64,000 bases of DNA, from contig JADJAC010000010.1 in NCBI GenBank assembly GCA_016704425.1, positions 241,501 to 305,500 on the forward strand. The letters run 5' to 3'. Shown piece after piece: positions 50,410-59,029 of the stretch (within the stretch, counting starts at the first letter, position 1; every line of letters begins with the position of its first letter). The position numbers and the translations under genes are program-made. Origin of the DNA: Sphingomonadales bacterium. GTDB taxonomy: Bacteria; Pseudomonadota; Alphaproteobacteria; Sphingomonadales; Sphingomonadaceae. The notes below the pieces were generated by a model. The model made no database searches and had not been told where the DNA came from. It saw only the letters and a program-made list of their open reading frames with translations.

Positions 50410-51683
50410 TCGATCACCCGTCCCCTGACCATCACGAATTTCACCTTTTCCAGCACCCGCACATCGGTGAGCGGATCTCCATCGACGGCGATCATATCGG
50501 CAGAATAGCCTGGCGCAATCCGCCCGACCTGGTTTTCCAGGCCAAGTAGCATGGCGGCATCGGTCGTGGCACTGGCCAAGGCCTGCGCAGGCGTCATGCC
50601 ACCATAACTGACGAGCTGAGCAAATTCCTCTGCATTGCGGCCATGTTCGAAGACACCCGCATCCGTACCGAACGCCACGCGAACGCCCAACGCCCGGGCC
50701 GCCTTCAGGGCCTCCCCGACATGGCTCAGCGTTTCGCGCACCTTGGCCTCAACGGTCGGCGTGTAGACATTCTTGCCAAGCCGCTCACGAATTCCAGTGA
50801 AGGCCATCAGGGTGGGCACAAACCACGTCCCGCGCGCCTTCATTTCCTTGAGGCCCGCCGCATCGGCGAACGTCCCATGTTCGATCGAATCGACTCCCGC
50901 GCGCACGGCACCCTCGACTCCGCTGGCACTATGGGCATGAGCTGCGACCTTCAGGCCAAGGCCGTGCGCGGTCGAAACAATGGACGCCATTTCCTCATCC
51001 GTGAAATGCTTGCCAAGCCCGCGACCCTGTTGCGAGAGTACGCCGCCCGTTGCCGTGATCTTGATGACATCAGCACCGCGCTTGGACGCTTCGCGCACCC
51101 GTTCGGCGCACTGGACAGCTCCGGTGCATGTGTTGCTTGCGTCCAGCGCTGCATTCACTTCAGGGCGGAAACCCGAAACGTCGCCATGCCCCCCGATGAT
51201 CGAGATGGCGCTACCCACTGAAAGTATGCGCGGACCCGGAATGAAGCCCTTGGCCGTCCCGTCGCGCAGCGCAAATCCCGCGAGCGTTGCCGACCCGAGG
51301 TCGCGCACCGTCGTGAAGCCTGCCAGCGCTGTGATCCGCGCGTTCTTCGCACCCGTGACAACACTCGATTCGGTCGTTTCGACGGCCTCATCGCGAAAAT
51401 CGCCGCCCGGATCGCCGGTCAGGTGAACATGCGCATCGATCAGGCCTGGTAATACTGTCTTGGTCGAGAGATCGATCACGCGTACGCCAGCGGCAAAGGT
51501 GCGCGCCAAGCCGTCGTCAATTGCAGTGATCCGGCCATCGGTGACCGTGATCGTCGAAGGACCGCGCGCCGGCCTCGCAGCGTCCGTGATGACATGGCCT
51601 GCAAGGACAAGGACGGTCTCTGCGCTGGCAGGCATGGCCCATGCAGCAAATAGGGAAACGGCCAGGGCATTTCTTCGCTTCAT
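50406..51683 (-). CDS. amidohydrolase family protein (imidazolonepropionase-like), secreted
   Basis: 425 aa. Signal peptide RRNALAVSLFAAWAMPASA. Metal site: GLIDAHVHLTGD (HxH), VIKITATGG (carbamylated or bridging Lys), AAHAHSASGV (His), SIEHGTF (His) and AFGTDAGVF (Asp). Similar enzymes act as Xaa-Pro or cyclic-imide peptidases (Sgx9260-like). Translationally coupled to the 2OG oxygenase. Confidence 0.92.
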   Translation of the reverse strand: MKRRNALAVSLFAAWAMPASAETVLVLAGHVITDAARPARGPSTITVTDGRITAIDDGLARTFAAGVRVIDLSTKTVLPGLIDAHVHLTGDPGGDFRDEAVETTESSVVTGAKNARITALAGFTTVRDLGSATLAGFALRDGTAKGFIPGPRILSVGSAISIIGGHGDVSGFRPEVNAALDASNTCTGAVQCAERVREASKRGADVIKITATGGVLSQQGRGLGKHFTDEEMASIVSTAHGLGLKVAAHAHSASGVEGAVRAGVDSIEHGTFADAAGLKEMKARGTWFVPTLMAFTGIRERLGKNVYTPTVEAKVRETLSHVGEALKAARALGVRVAFGTDAGVFEHGRNAEEFAQLVSYGGMTPAQALASATTDAAMLLGLENQVGRIAPGYSADMIAVDGDPLTDVRVLEKVKFVMVRGRVIE

Positions 51684-51737
51684 CGGATCCTCCTGTTTCG
51701 ATCCGGATGGAACAGCCGACTGTCTGGTGCAAGCCGG

Positions 51738-51773
51738 AAAAGAAAGGGTCCGGAGTCTTGCGACTCCAGACCC
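51738..51773 (-). terminator. terminator after the RcnB-like gene
   Basis: On minus GGGTCTGGAGTC pairs with GACTCCGGACCC around GCAA, followed by TTTCTTTT. 22 nt after the stop. Confidence 0.88.
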
Positions 51774-51794
51774 ACCTTTTCCCGGCAGACCTCC

Positions 51795-52679
51795 CTACCA
51801 GAAGAAGTCGTAAATCACGTCCACAACATAGCCGGAGCGCGTATCGACAAGCAGGACATCGTCATAATAGCGCACCCAGCGGCAACCAAAGGGTGCCGGT
51901 GGCAAGCGATAGTCCCAAGGATCACTCAACCAGTAACGGCTGCCGAAATAGAGCGAGTCGAGATAGATCCCGATACCGAACCGCTGATAGCCATGACGAT
52001 AGCCATAGGGGTTGTAATAGCGTGGAGCATGGTACCGGCTGCGATACTGGTTGCGATAGTGCTGCCAGTCATAGCGGCGATCATTGCGCCAACGATGATT
52101 CCAGTCGCGGCTGTCATAGCGGTTGTGGGCGTAGCGATCATTGCGATCGTCGCCTCCGCGACGTTCCCAGCGGCCATTTTCGCCGCGGTGCCACCCTCCA
52201 TCACGATTTTCAGCGTGACGCTCATCCCGATCCCAGCGTTCACCCCGGTCCCGATCCCACCGCCGACCGTCATTGCGGTTGTCACCATCACCGCGACCCT
52301 GCCAACGCCTGTCAGTCGATGGGGGCGGCACTGGTGGGTTGGTGGTCATGACATCGCCTCGGCCGCCACGCCACCCGCGGTTGCCGGCCCACCCGCCTGA
52401 GGGCTGTGCCTGCGGAACAGGGGGCACTGGAGGCGTTGTTACTTCACCCCCCCAACGACCGCGCGGCGCCCGGTCGGGCAGCGCGTCTGCCTGATGCTGT
52501 TCGCGACTCTCTCGCGATTGATCGACCTGTGGTGCACGTTCCCGAACGTTCCGGCGTTCGGTCCACTCACGGCGCGGGCCAGGCTCACCCGCTTCCCGCC
52601 AGTCATTGCCGCGCGTCTGTGCAAAGGCGGAACCGGATGTTGCGGATGCCAGCAACAAGGCCAAAGTCATCGTACGCAT
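51795..52679 (-). CDS. RcnB-like periplasmic protein with Arg/Asp/Gly-rich middle
   Basis: 294 aa. Signal peptide RTMTLALLLASATSGSAFAQ. A long low-complexity region (about 20-190) of WxRDRxxR repeats is followed by the folded RcnB end (FGIGIYLDSLYFGSRYWL, DPWDYRLPPAPFGCRWVRYY, LVDTRSGYVVDVIYDFFW). E. coli RcnB affects nickel/cobalt export; here the function is inferred only. Confidence 0.85.
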   Translation of the reverse strand: MRTMTLALLLASATSGSAFAQTRGNDWREAGEPGPRREWTERRNVRERAPQVDQSRESREQHQADALPDRAPRGRWGGEVTTPPVPPVPQAQPSGGWAGNRGWRGGRGDVMTTNPPVPPPSTDRRWQGRGDGDNRNDGRRWDRDRGERWDRDERHAENRDGGWHRGENGRWERRGGDDRNDRYAHNRYDSRDWNHRWRNDRRYDWQHYRNQYRSRYHAPRYYNPYGYRHGYQRFGIGIYLDSLYFGSRYWLSDPWDYRLPPAPFGCRWVRYYDDVLLVDTRSGYVVDVIYDFFW

Positions 52680-52784
52680 TGTCTGATACTCCCTGCACGA
52701 ACCACTGACGTCGTGCTCGATTCATCATTTGCGCGCTTCGATATGAGCCAAGGCTTAATGGGCCTGAAAGCAAACTGAAAGCTG

Positions 52785-53327
52785 CTAGCGCGCTGGCGGC
52801 GTCAAAGCCGGCACCGCGCGGGCCGCATCGTCGGGCGCTATTCCGGGTGGAGGCGCCGCCACGATGATTTCCCGGCCCGCAGCCATTGCCGCAGCCCTGT
52901 GGATCGCACGCCGAATTCGGGGGTAGGTTCCGCAGCGGCAGATGTTTGTCATGGCTGCATCGATGTCGCCATTGGTTGGATTGGGATTCACCTTCAACAG
53001 GGCCGCTGCCGCCATGATCATGCCAGACTGGCAATAGCCGCATTGCGGGACGCCTTCAGCGGCCCAGGCCTGTTGCACCGGATGGCTGCGGTCGCGGGAC
53101 AATCCCTCGATCGTCGTGACAATTGTTCCTTCCGCGGCCGCGATCGTGATCTGGCAAGACCGCACGGCGCGACCGTCGATGTCCACTGTGCAAGCCCCGC
53201 AATCGCCCGACCCGCACCCGTATTTCGTACCCGTTAGGTTGGATGCGTCGCGCAGCGCCCAGAGCAGAGGCGTTTCCGGGTCCATCCGAAATTCAACCGG
53301 CTGGTTGTTGACAGTGAATTTGGTCAA
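52785..53327 (-). CDS. (2Fe-2S) subunit of a molybdenum hydroxylase (isoquinoline 1-oxidoreductase alpha type)
   Basis: 180 aa. Plant-type cluster CGSGDCGACTVDIDG with a downstream Cys, then the second cluster domain CGYCQSGMIMAA and CRCGTYPRI. This is the electron-transfer subunit of xanthine dehydrogenase-family enzymes. No molybdopterin large subunit is next to it: an RcnB-like gene follows and DUF1465 precedes. Confidence 0.92.
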   Translation of the reverse strand: MTKFTVNNQPVEFRMDPETPLLWALRDASNLTGTKYGCGSGDCGACTVDIDGRAVRSCQITIAAAEGTIVTTIEGLSRDRSHPVQQAWAAEGVPQCGYCQSGMIMAAAALLKVNPNPTNGDIDAAMTNICRCGTYPRIRRAIHRAAAMAAGREIIVAAPPPGIAPDDAARAVPALTPPAR

Positions 53328-53392
53328 ATTGCGCCCCCGGCTGTGCTCTTGATGCTATGCCATGCACTGACGCGGCGAGCAATCGCCAGAGG

Positions 53393-53821
53393 TCAGAAGG
53401 CGCGCTCAAGCCTTGCCCGAAGATCGAGCGCCGGGTTGGCAGCCTTGGGCGCATGGGCGAGCTTTTCATCAAGGCGCTGAATCCGCGCATAAAGGTCTTC
53501 GCTCTCCCTGATCAGGCCTTGTGCTTCTTCTGGAAGACCCGCCACGGTTTCTGTCTCGCTTGGTGCCGCAGCAGCGAGCGGGTTGGAGGTGCCCTGCGGC
53601 GACCGCTTGGCCAAAAGCCAAGCTGTGCTGTGCATCAGCCGCGTTGTCACTTTCAGCGACTCGCATGAAAAACTGACCCGCTGCAAGGGAGTCATGTCCG
53701 CTCGGGAATCGCGGCTGAACTGGTCGAAATAGCTTCGCGCCTCATCAGCCAGCACCATTGCTTCGAGATAGAGCGAATCGATGAGCTTGTCTGTCATGCC
53801 GAAGGCTGGGGTCATGTCCAT
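53393..53821 (-). CDS. DUF1465 family protein
   Basis: 142 aa. MTDKLIDSLYLEAMVLADEA, RSYFDQFSRDSRADM, RVSFSCESLKVTTRLMHSTA matches the alphaproteobacterial DUF1465 pattern: an all-helical cytosolic protein with no established function, linked in some species to cell-envelope or division phenotypes. The first in-frame ATG is used; a second lies eight residues on. Confidence 0.85.
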   Translation of the reverse strand: MDMTPAFGMTDKLIDSLYLEAMVLADEARSYFDQFSRDSRADMTPLQRVSFSCESLKVTTRLMHSTAWLLAKRSPQGTSNPLAAAAPSETETVAGLPEEAQGLIRESEDLYARIQRLDEKLAHAPKAANPALDLRARLERAF

Positions 53822-53918
53822 CTCGCCAAATTGGTGCGCATCGCGTCCATGCCATATCGGACCGACGCGGGAAATGGCGATAATAGGTAAACGCGATCAT
53901 CCGAAAAGCCACGCCGGT

Positions 53919-54116
53919 TCAAGCAATGATGTCAGGCACAAGGCGACTTTCAAGCAACTGGATTTCGTCCTTTATGCGCAGTTTGCGGCGCTTCATGCGT
54001 GCCACCTGCAGCTGGTCGATGCTCCCGCTGCCAAGCAGAGCCAGAATGGCGGCATCAAGATCCCGATGCTCCTCTCGGAGCGACCCCAGCCGCAATTCGA
54101 TTTCATGTGTCCCCAA
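53919..54116 (-). CDS. DUF465 (YdcH-like) small helical protein
   Basis: 65 aa from a TTG at 54116 (THEIELRLGSLREEHRDLDA, RMKRRKLRIKDEIQLLESRL). DUF465 proteins are short coiled-coil helices of unknown function. The start is uncertain; an ATG at 54173 gives an 84-aa version whose extra residues are not family-like. Divergent from a second DUF465 gene 133 bp away. Confidence 0.8.
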   Translation of the reverse strand: MGTHEIELRLGSLREEHRDLDAAILALLGSGSIDQLQVARMKRRKLRIKDEIQLLESRLVPDIIA

Positions 54117-54249
54117 AGCCGCCGCCACCGAAACAATCCCGCTTTGCCGATTCCTGTCATCAATTGGTCGCATTCACCATAATGAGTGCGAGACAGGCAA
54201 GACTTTTAGTGATTTACTCTGTTTCGCAGTCAACAATGGAGAGTCGCTG

Positions 54250-54405
54250 ATGGAAGCCAGCCTTGCTAACAGCCTTCAAGCCAGACATGCCGGACTCGAT
54301 CGCATGATCGAAGAAGAAGCCCGCCGCCCAGCACCGGATGCCGCGCGGATTGCAAAACTCAAGAAAGAGAAACTCAAGATCAAGGATGCGCTCTCGCTCC
54401 ATTAG
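54250..54405 (+). CDS. DUF465 (YdcH-like) very small protein
   Basis: 51 aa with GGAGAG site: MEASLANSLQARHAGLDRMI, EEEARRPAPDAARIAKLKKE, KLKIKDALSLH. Same heptad character and KLKIKD ending as the divergent neighbour. Too short for most gene finders but complete. Confidence 0.8.
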   Translation: MEASLANSLQARHAGLDRMIEEEARRPAPDAARIAKLKKEKLKIKDALSLH

Positions 54406-54437
54406 GAGCCTCAGCCCACGAAGTTTGCTCCCGCGCT

Positions 54438-55085
54438 TCAGCTGTCGAGGATTGCCTCGATTGCTTGCGTGACATGCTCGATATCGGCCATGCCATCCAC
54501 ACGCCGGACCAGGCCGCGTGCTTCATAGATCGGCAGGATGGGCGCTGTCTTCGCGCGATATTCTGTCATGCGTGTGCGGACAGTCTCTTCATTGTCGTCA
54601 GGGCGCCGCTTGAATTCGGCTGAGCCACACACGTCACAAACACCGGCGGCCTTGGGCTGCTTGAACTTGTCATGATAGCCTTCGTTGCACTTGGCACAGG
54701 TGAAGCGGCCGGTAATGCGTTCGACAAGGGCATCTTCGTCGACCTCAAGTTCGATGACATGATCGAGGGTGCGCTTGCGGTCTGACAGGATGACGTCAAG
54801 CGAAGCGGCTTGCGCCGCAGTGCGGGGATAGCCATCGAAGATCACGCCGGTTTCCGGCTTCAGATCGTCGAGCGCTTCACCAATGATGCCGGAAACGATT
54901 TCATCCGAAACCAATTCGCCCGCTTCCATCACGGCCTTGGCCTTGAGGCCCGTCGGCGTGCCGGCCTTGACGGCCGCACGAAGCATGTCCCCCGTTGAAA
55001 GCTGGATCATCCCGCGTTCGTCAACCAGACGGCTGGCCTGCGTGCCTTTTCCCGCACCCGGCGGTCCCAGCAGAATGATATTCAT
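54438..55085 (-). CDS. adk: adenylate kinase
   Basis: 215 aa. P-loop LLGPPGAGKGTQA, NMP-binding region MIQLSTGDMLRAAV, GYPRTAAQA, and a zinc LID with four cysteines (CAKCNEGYH and CDVCG). Keeps the adenylate pool in balance. Follows secY, as in many spc operons. rpsM, rpsK, rpoA and rplQ do not follow. Confidence 0.97.
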   Translation of the reverse strand: MNIILLGPPGAGKGTQASRLVDERGMIQLSTGDMLRAAVKAGTPTGLKAKAVMEAGELVSDEIVSGIIGEALDDLKPETGVIFDGYPRTAAQAASLDVILSDRKRTLDHVIELEVDEDALVERITGRFTCAKCNEGYHDKFKQPKAAGVCDVCGSAEFKRRPDDNEETVRTRMTEYRAKTAPILPIYEARGLVRRVDGMADIEHVTQAIEAILDS

Positions 55086-55115
55086 GCGTCTGTGCCCCCC
55101 AAAGGCCGTTTCTCG

Positions 55116-56483
55116 CTAGCGGCGCAGGCCGCCCTTCAATTTCGACTTCTTGATCAGATCCCCATATTGGTGCGCCAGCAAGTGGCTCTGGATCTGTGTG
55201 ACCGTGTCGATCGTGACATTGACCACAATCAAAAGGCTCGTGCCCCCAAGATAGAAAGGAATGCCAAGCGCCGTGACAAGATATTCCGGCACCAGGCAAA
55301 TGAAGGTCAGATAGGCTGCGCCGAGTACGGTAATGCGCGTCAACACATAGTCGAGGTAGATCTCGGTGTTCTTGCCCGGGCGGATGCCCGGAATAAAGCC
55401 GCCGTAACGCTTCAGATTGTCTGCGGTTTCCTCCGGGTTGAAGACAACCGCCGTGTAGAAAAAGCAGAAGAAGATGATGCCAGCTGCATAGAGCGCCATG
55501 AATAGCGGCGATCCATGCTGCAGGTTGGTCGTGATCGCCAGCACGATATCACCCCAGGTGCTCTCCCCCGCCACGCGGTTGCCCGCAAACTGCACCAGCG
55601 TGAGCGGCATCAGCAGCAACGACGAGGCAAAGATCGGCGGGATCACGTTCGCGGTGTTGATCTTCAACGGCAGGAACGACTTGTCCGATTGCATCATCCC
55701 GCGAGCGGTTGCGCGCTTGGGATACTGGATCAGCACGCGCCGCTGCGCCCGTTCCATGAAGCAGATGAAAGCAATCAGTCCAACGACAAGGATCAGGATG
55801 CCGAAGATCAGCAAGGGCGACATCGTACCCGTCCGTCCGCCTTCGAACACATTGACGAGCGCGCGCGGAAGCTGGGAGACAATCCCGGCCATCACGATCA
55901 GAGAGATGCCGTTGCCGATTCCCCGGCTGGTGATCTGTTCACCGAGCCACATGAGGAACATCGTACCGCCGAGAAGCGCGGTGACGGCGGCAACGCGAAA
56001 GAGAATTCCCGGCTCGACGACCGCCGACTGGCCTGAAGTCGCGCCCCAGCTTTCAAGGCCGACCGCAATAAAATAGCCCTGGATGATCGTCAGCACGACG
56101 GTGCCGTAGCGCGTATACTGGTTGAGCTTCTTTCGTCCGCTTTCGCCTTCCTTCTTGAGCGCGCCCAATGCGGGCGAAAGGGACGTGGCAAGCTGCACCA
56201 CGATCGAGGAGGTGATATAGGGCATCACGCCCAGTGCAATCAGGCTCATCCGCTCGAGCGCGCCGCCCGAGAACATGTTGAAGAAATCGAGCACACCACC
56301 CTTGGTCGTATTGAACTGGGCCTGCAACGCAACCGGGTCGATGCCGGGAAGCGGCACATGGCTCAGCAGCCGGAACACGATCAGCGCGGCAAGGGTGAAC
56401 CAGATCCGCTTCTTGAGTTCAGTTGCCTGCGCAAAATTATTGAGGCTGAGGCTCGCGGCCATCTGGTCAGCGGAGGTTGCCAT
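55116..56483 (-). CDS. secY: preprotein translocase subunit SecY
   Basis: 455 aa channel subunit of SecYEG with ten membrane helices. N-terminal KKRIWFTLAALIVFRLLSHV, LGVMPYITSSIVVQL, QYTRYGTVVLTIIQGY, later YVLTRITVLGAAYLTFICLV and the basic end KKSKLKGGLRR. Last r-protein operon member before adk. Confidence 0.97.
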   Translation of the reverse strand: MATSADQMAASLSLNNFAQATELKKRIWFTLAALIVFRLLSHVPLPGIDPVALQAQFNTTKGGVLDFFNMFSGGALERMSLIALGVMPYITSSIVVQLATSLSPALGALKKEGESGRKKLNQYTRYGTVVLTIIQGYFIAVGLESWGATSGQSAVVEPGILFRVAAVTALLGGTMFLMWLGEQITSRGIGNGISLIVMAGIVSQLPRALVNVFEGGRTGTMSPLLIFGILILVVGLIAFICFMERAQRRVLIQYPKRATARGMMQSDKSFLPLKINTANVIPPIFASSLLLMPLTLVQFAGNRVAGESTWGDIVLAITTNLQHGSPLFMALYAAGIIFFCFFYTAVVFNPEETADNLKRYGGFIPGIRPGKNTEIYLDYVLTRITVLGAAYLTFICLVPEYLVTALGIPFYLGGTSLLIVVNVTIDTVTQIQSHLLAHQYGDLIKKSKLKGGLRR

Positions 56484-56557
56484 AAGACTGGTTGGACCCT
56501 TGATTTGAACGGACGCTATATAGTGCGTCGCGGCTTGATGTCTAACCCGTTCATCGC

Positions 56558-56636
56558 GTCGCCCCTGCGCAGGCAGGAGCCTGTTTGGCGCGTTGATGCG
56601 AAGTCTGAAGCCGCCCCTGCCTGCGCGGGGGCGACG
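56558..56636. repeat. REP-like inverted repeat between rplO and secY
   Basis: CGTCGCCCCTGCGCAGGCAG and an inverted imperfect copy ending GGGGGCGACGAG, with about 25 bp between. Same family as 25113-25178. Confidence 0.8.
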
Positions 56637-56641
56637 AGGCC

Positions 56642-57175
56642 CTATCCCTTGTTGGCCGCAATCCGGGCAGCCCGGACCTTGCCCTTCTTGGCTGCAGCCT
56701 TTTCAGCTGCGGGCACCACGACAATCACGTCGACCGAACCGCCGGCCTTCTCGATTGCAGCCTTGGCCGAGGCCGAGACGCCAGCGACGTTGAAATTCAG
56801 CTTGGCCGAAAACTCGCCCTTGGCCAGGATGCGCACGCCGTCCTTGCCGCCACGCGCAACGCCGGCTGCCTTCAGCGCAGCATGATCGATCACGCCCTTG
56901 GCATCGAGCTTCTTGGCGTCGACCAGCTTCTGGATCGCGCCGAGGTTCACCTCGGCATAGTCCTTGGCGAAGATGTTGTTGAAGCCGCGCTTCGGCAGAC
57001 GCATGTGGAGCGGCATCTGGCCACCCTCAAAGCCGTTGATCGAGACACCCGAGCGGCTCGTCTGGCCCTTCTGGCCGCGGCCCGAAGTCTTGCCCTTGCC
57101 TGAGCCGATGCCCCGGCCAACGCGCATGCGGCCCTTGCGGGCGCCATCATTATCGCGGATTTCGTTCAGTTTCAT
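56642..57175 (-). CDS. rplO: 50S ribosomal protein L15
   Basis: 177 aa from ATG 57175 (MKLNEIRDNDGARKGRMRVG). The basic Gly-rich start GRGIGSGKGKTSGRGQKGQT is followed by GGQMPLHMRLPKRGFNN and a C-terminal Ala/Lys-rich domain. Separated from rpmD by a 71-bp gap holding a half REP-like palindrome. Confidence 0.97.
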   Translation of the reverse strand: MKLNEIRDNDGARKGRMRVGRGIGSGKGKTSGRGQKGQTSRSGVSINGFEGGQMPLHMRLPKRGFNNIFAKDYAEVNLGAIQKLVDAKKLDAKGVIDHAALKAAGVARGGKDGVRILAKGEFSAKLNFNVAGVSASAKAAIEKAGGSVDVIVVVPAAEKAAAKKGKVRAARIAANKG

Positions 57176-57218
57176 GTCTTGCACTCGCTTTCGCTATGTT
57201 CGCGCTATTCAGTTTGCG

Positions 57219-57245
57219 TAGCCCCTGCGCAGGCAGGGGCGACGT
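57219..57245. repeat. single REP-like palindrome between rpmD and rplO
   Basis: One arm of the family (TAGCCCCTGCGCAGGCAGGG, then GCGACG), third copy in ribosomal operon gaps. Confidence 0.75.
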
Positions 57246-57246
57246 C

Positions 57247-57426
57247 CTAGGCTTCCACCACCGTCACCATGTGCCGCACCTTGCGGATCATGCCCTGAAC
57301 CTCCGGACTATCCTCAAGTTCCGACACACGGTGCATCTTGTTGAGGCCAAGGCCGACCAGCGTCGCGCGCTGGTCCTTGGTCCGGCGGATGGGCGAACCC
57401 GTCTGCTTGATCTTGATCTTCGCCAT
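57247..57426 (-). CDS. rpmD: 50S ribosomal protein L30
   Basis: 59 aa: MAKIKIKQTGSPIRRTKDQR, ATLVGLGLNKMHRV, ending VRHMVTVVEA. Full-length L30, complete but under common size cut-offs. 5 nt after rpsE. Confidence 0.95.
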   Translation of the reverse strand: MAKIKIKQTGSPIRRTKDQRATLVGLGLNKMHRVSELEDSPEVQGMIRKVRHMVTVVEA

Positions 57427-57431
57427 CTTGC

Positions 57432-58139
57432 TTACTCCACAACCGCTTCGGCGTCAGCCTCGGCCGTCTGAGAACCACCGCGACCGAGCAGGTCAGCGAT
57501 CTTCTTGCCGCGACGCTGCGCCACCGACTTGGGACTTGTCTGTTCCTTGAGTGCTTCGAACGTCGCCCGGATCATGTTGTATGGGTTCGACGTACCGGTC
57601 GACTTGGTCACAACGTCGGCAACGCCCAGCGATTCGAACACGGCACGCATCGGGCCGCCCGCGATGATGCCGGTTCCCTGCGGAGCAGAGCGGACATGCA
57701 CGAGACCGGCGCCGAAATGGCCACGGCCATCATGGTGCAAGGTCCTGCCTTCGCGCAGCGGCACACGGATCATGGCCTTCTTGGCAGCAGCCGTTGCCTT
57801 CTGGATTGCTTCCGGCACTTCGCGTGCCTTGCCATGACCATGACCGACCCGGCCCTTGCCATCGCCCACGACGACAAGTGCCGCAAAGCCAAAGCGCTTG
57901 CCGCCCTTCACGGTCTTGGAGACACGGTTGATGTGAACGAGCTTTTCGATCAGCTCTTCACCGCCCTCTTCGGCGTTCTGGCCACGGCGATCGTCACGAC
58001 GCCCGCGATTGCCATCACGGCCACCGCGCGCGCCACGTTCGCCACCGCCACGACCACGGCCGCCACGCGGACCGCGGCCTTCGGGGGCTGCCGCTTCTAC
58101 GGCGACTTCAGCGCCCTGGTTTTCGGTTTCGTCAGCCAT
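57432..58139 (-). CDS. rpsE: 30S ribosomal protein S5 with RGG-rich N-terminal extension
   Basis: 235 aa; the universal S5 core starts near residue 60 (ELIEKLVHINRVSKTVKGGK, VVVGDGKGRVGHGHGKAREV, PAPQGTGIIAGGPMRAVFE-like). Before it lies an acidic start (MADETENQGAEVAVEAAAPE) and about 35 residues of Arg/Gly repeats (GRGPRGGRGRGGGERGARGG). S5 of E. coli lacks this extension. It may bind RNA; its role is unknown. Confidence 0.96.
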   Translation of the reverse strand: MADETENQGAEVAVEAAAPEGRGPRGGRGRGGGERGARGGRDGNRGRRDDRRGQNAEEGGEELIEKLVHINRVSKTVKGGKRFGFAALVVVGDGKGRVGHGHGKAREVPEAIQKATAAAKKAMIRVPLREGRTLHHDGRGHFGAGLVHVRSAPQGTGIIAGGPMRAVFESLGVADVVTKSTGTSNPYNMIRATFEALKEQTSPKSVAQRRGKKIADLLGRGGSQTAEADAEAVVE

Positions 58140-58142
58140 TTA

Positions 58143-58496
58143 TCAGAACTCCAATCCGCCTTCGCGGGCCGCCTCAGCAAGCGCCTTCACGCGCCCGTGA
58201 TAGAGGAAGCCTCCGCGATCGAACACAACCTTGGTAACACCGGCCTTCTTGGCACGTTCGGCAATCACCTTGCCTACAGCTGTTGCCGCATCCGTGGTGG
58301 CACCGGTCTTGTCGCGCGCATCCTTTTCAAGGGTCGAAGCTGCGACCAGCGTCTTTCCGGCTTCATCATCGATGACCTGCGCATAGATATGGCGGCCCGA
58401 ACGATGCACCGAAAGGCGCGCGCGCAAACCACGCTTTGCAAGCAGCGATGAACGGACGCGGCGACGCCGCTTTTCGAAGAGTGACAGCTTGGCCAT
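58143..58496 (-). CDS. rplR: 50S ribosomal protein L18
   Basis: 117 aa: RRRVRSSLLAKRGLRARLSV, RSGRHIYAQVIDDEAGKTLV, FDRGGFLYHGRVKALAEAAR. Binds 5S rRNA. Overlaps the rplF stop by one base and precedes rpsE by 3 nt. Confidence 0.97.
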   Translation of the reverse strand: MAKLSLFEKRRRRVRSSLLAKRGLRARLSVHRSGRHIYAQVIDDEAGKTLVAASTLEKDARDKTGATTDAATAVGKVIAERAKKAGVTKVVFDRGGFLYHGRVKALAEAAREGGLEF

Positions 58497-59029
58497 TATT
58501 TCTTCTTACCCTCTTTGCGGAAGATATATTCCCCGCGATATTTGATGCCCTTGCCCTTGTAAGGCTCCGGTTTGCGCCAGCGGCGGATTTCAGCCGCAAA
58601 CTGGCCGACCTTCTGAGCATCGATGCCCGAGATTTCGACCGTGGTCTGGTCGGGCGTCTTCACTTCAAGGCCGTCCGGTACTTCGAGATCGACATCGTGG
58701 CTATAGCCGAGCTGAAGCTTCAGCTTCCGGCCCTGCGCATTGGCACGATAGCCAACGCCGGTGATTTCGAGCGTCTTCGAAAAGCCCTCGGTTACACCCG
58801 TCACGAGATTCTGGATCAGCGTGCGCTGCATACCCCAAAAGGAGCGGGCCCGCTTGGTTTCGTTGGCGGGCTTGACCGACAGCGACCCGTCGGCAAGCGC
58901 GTAGATCACTTCTTCGGCCATCGGCAAGGTCAGTGCGCCCTTCGGGCCCTTGACCGAAACGAGCCCGCCTTCAAGCGTTGCCGTGACACCCGCCGGAATT
59001 GCAACCGGCTTCTTACCCGTGCGGCTCAT
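58496..59029 (-). CDS. rplF: 50S ribosomal protein L6
   Basis: 177 aa: MSRTGKKPVAIPAGVTATLE, SVKGPKGALTL, and the C-terminal signature PEPYKGKGIKYRGEYIFRKE with basic end. Overlaps rpsH by one base (TGATG). Confidence 0.97.
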   Translation of the reverse strand: MSRTGKKPVAIPAGVTATLEGGLVSVKGPKGALTLPMAEEVIYALADGSLSVKPANETKRARSFWGMQRTLIQNLVTGVTEGFSKTLEITGVGYRANAQGRKLKLQLGYSHDVDLEVPDGLEVKTPDQTTVEISGIDAQKVGQFAAEIRRWRKPEPYKGKGIKYRGEYIFRKEGKKK

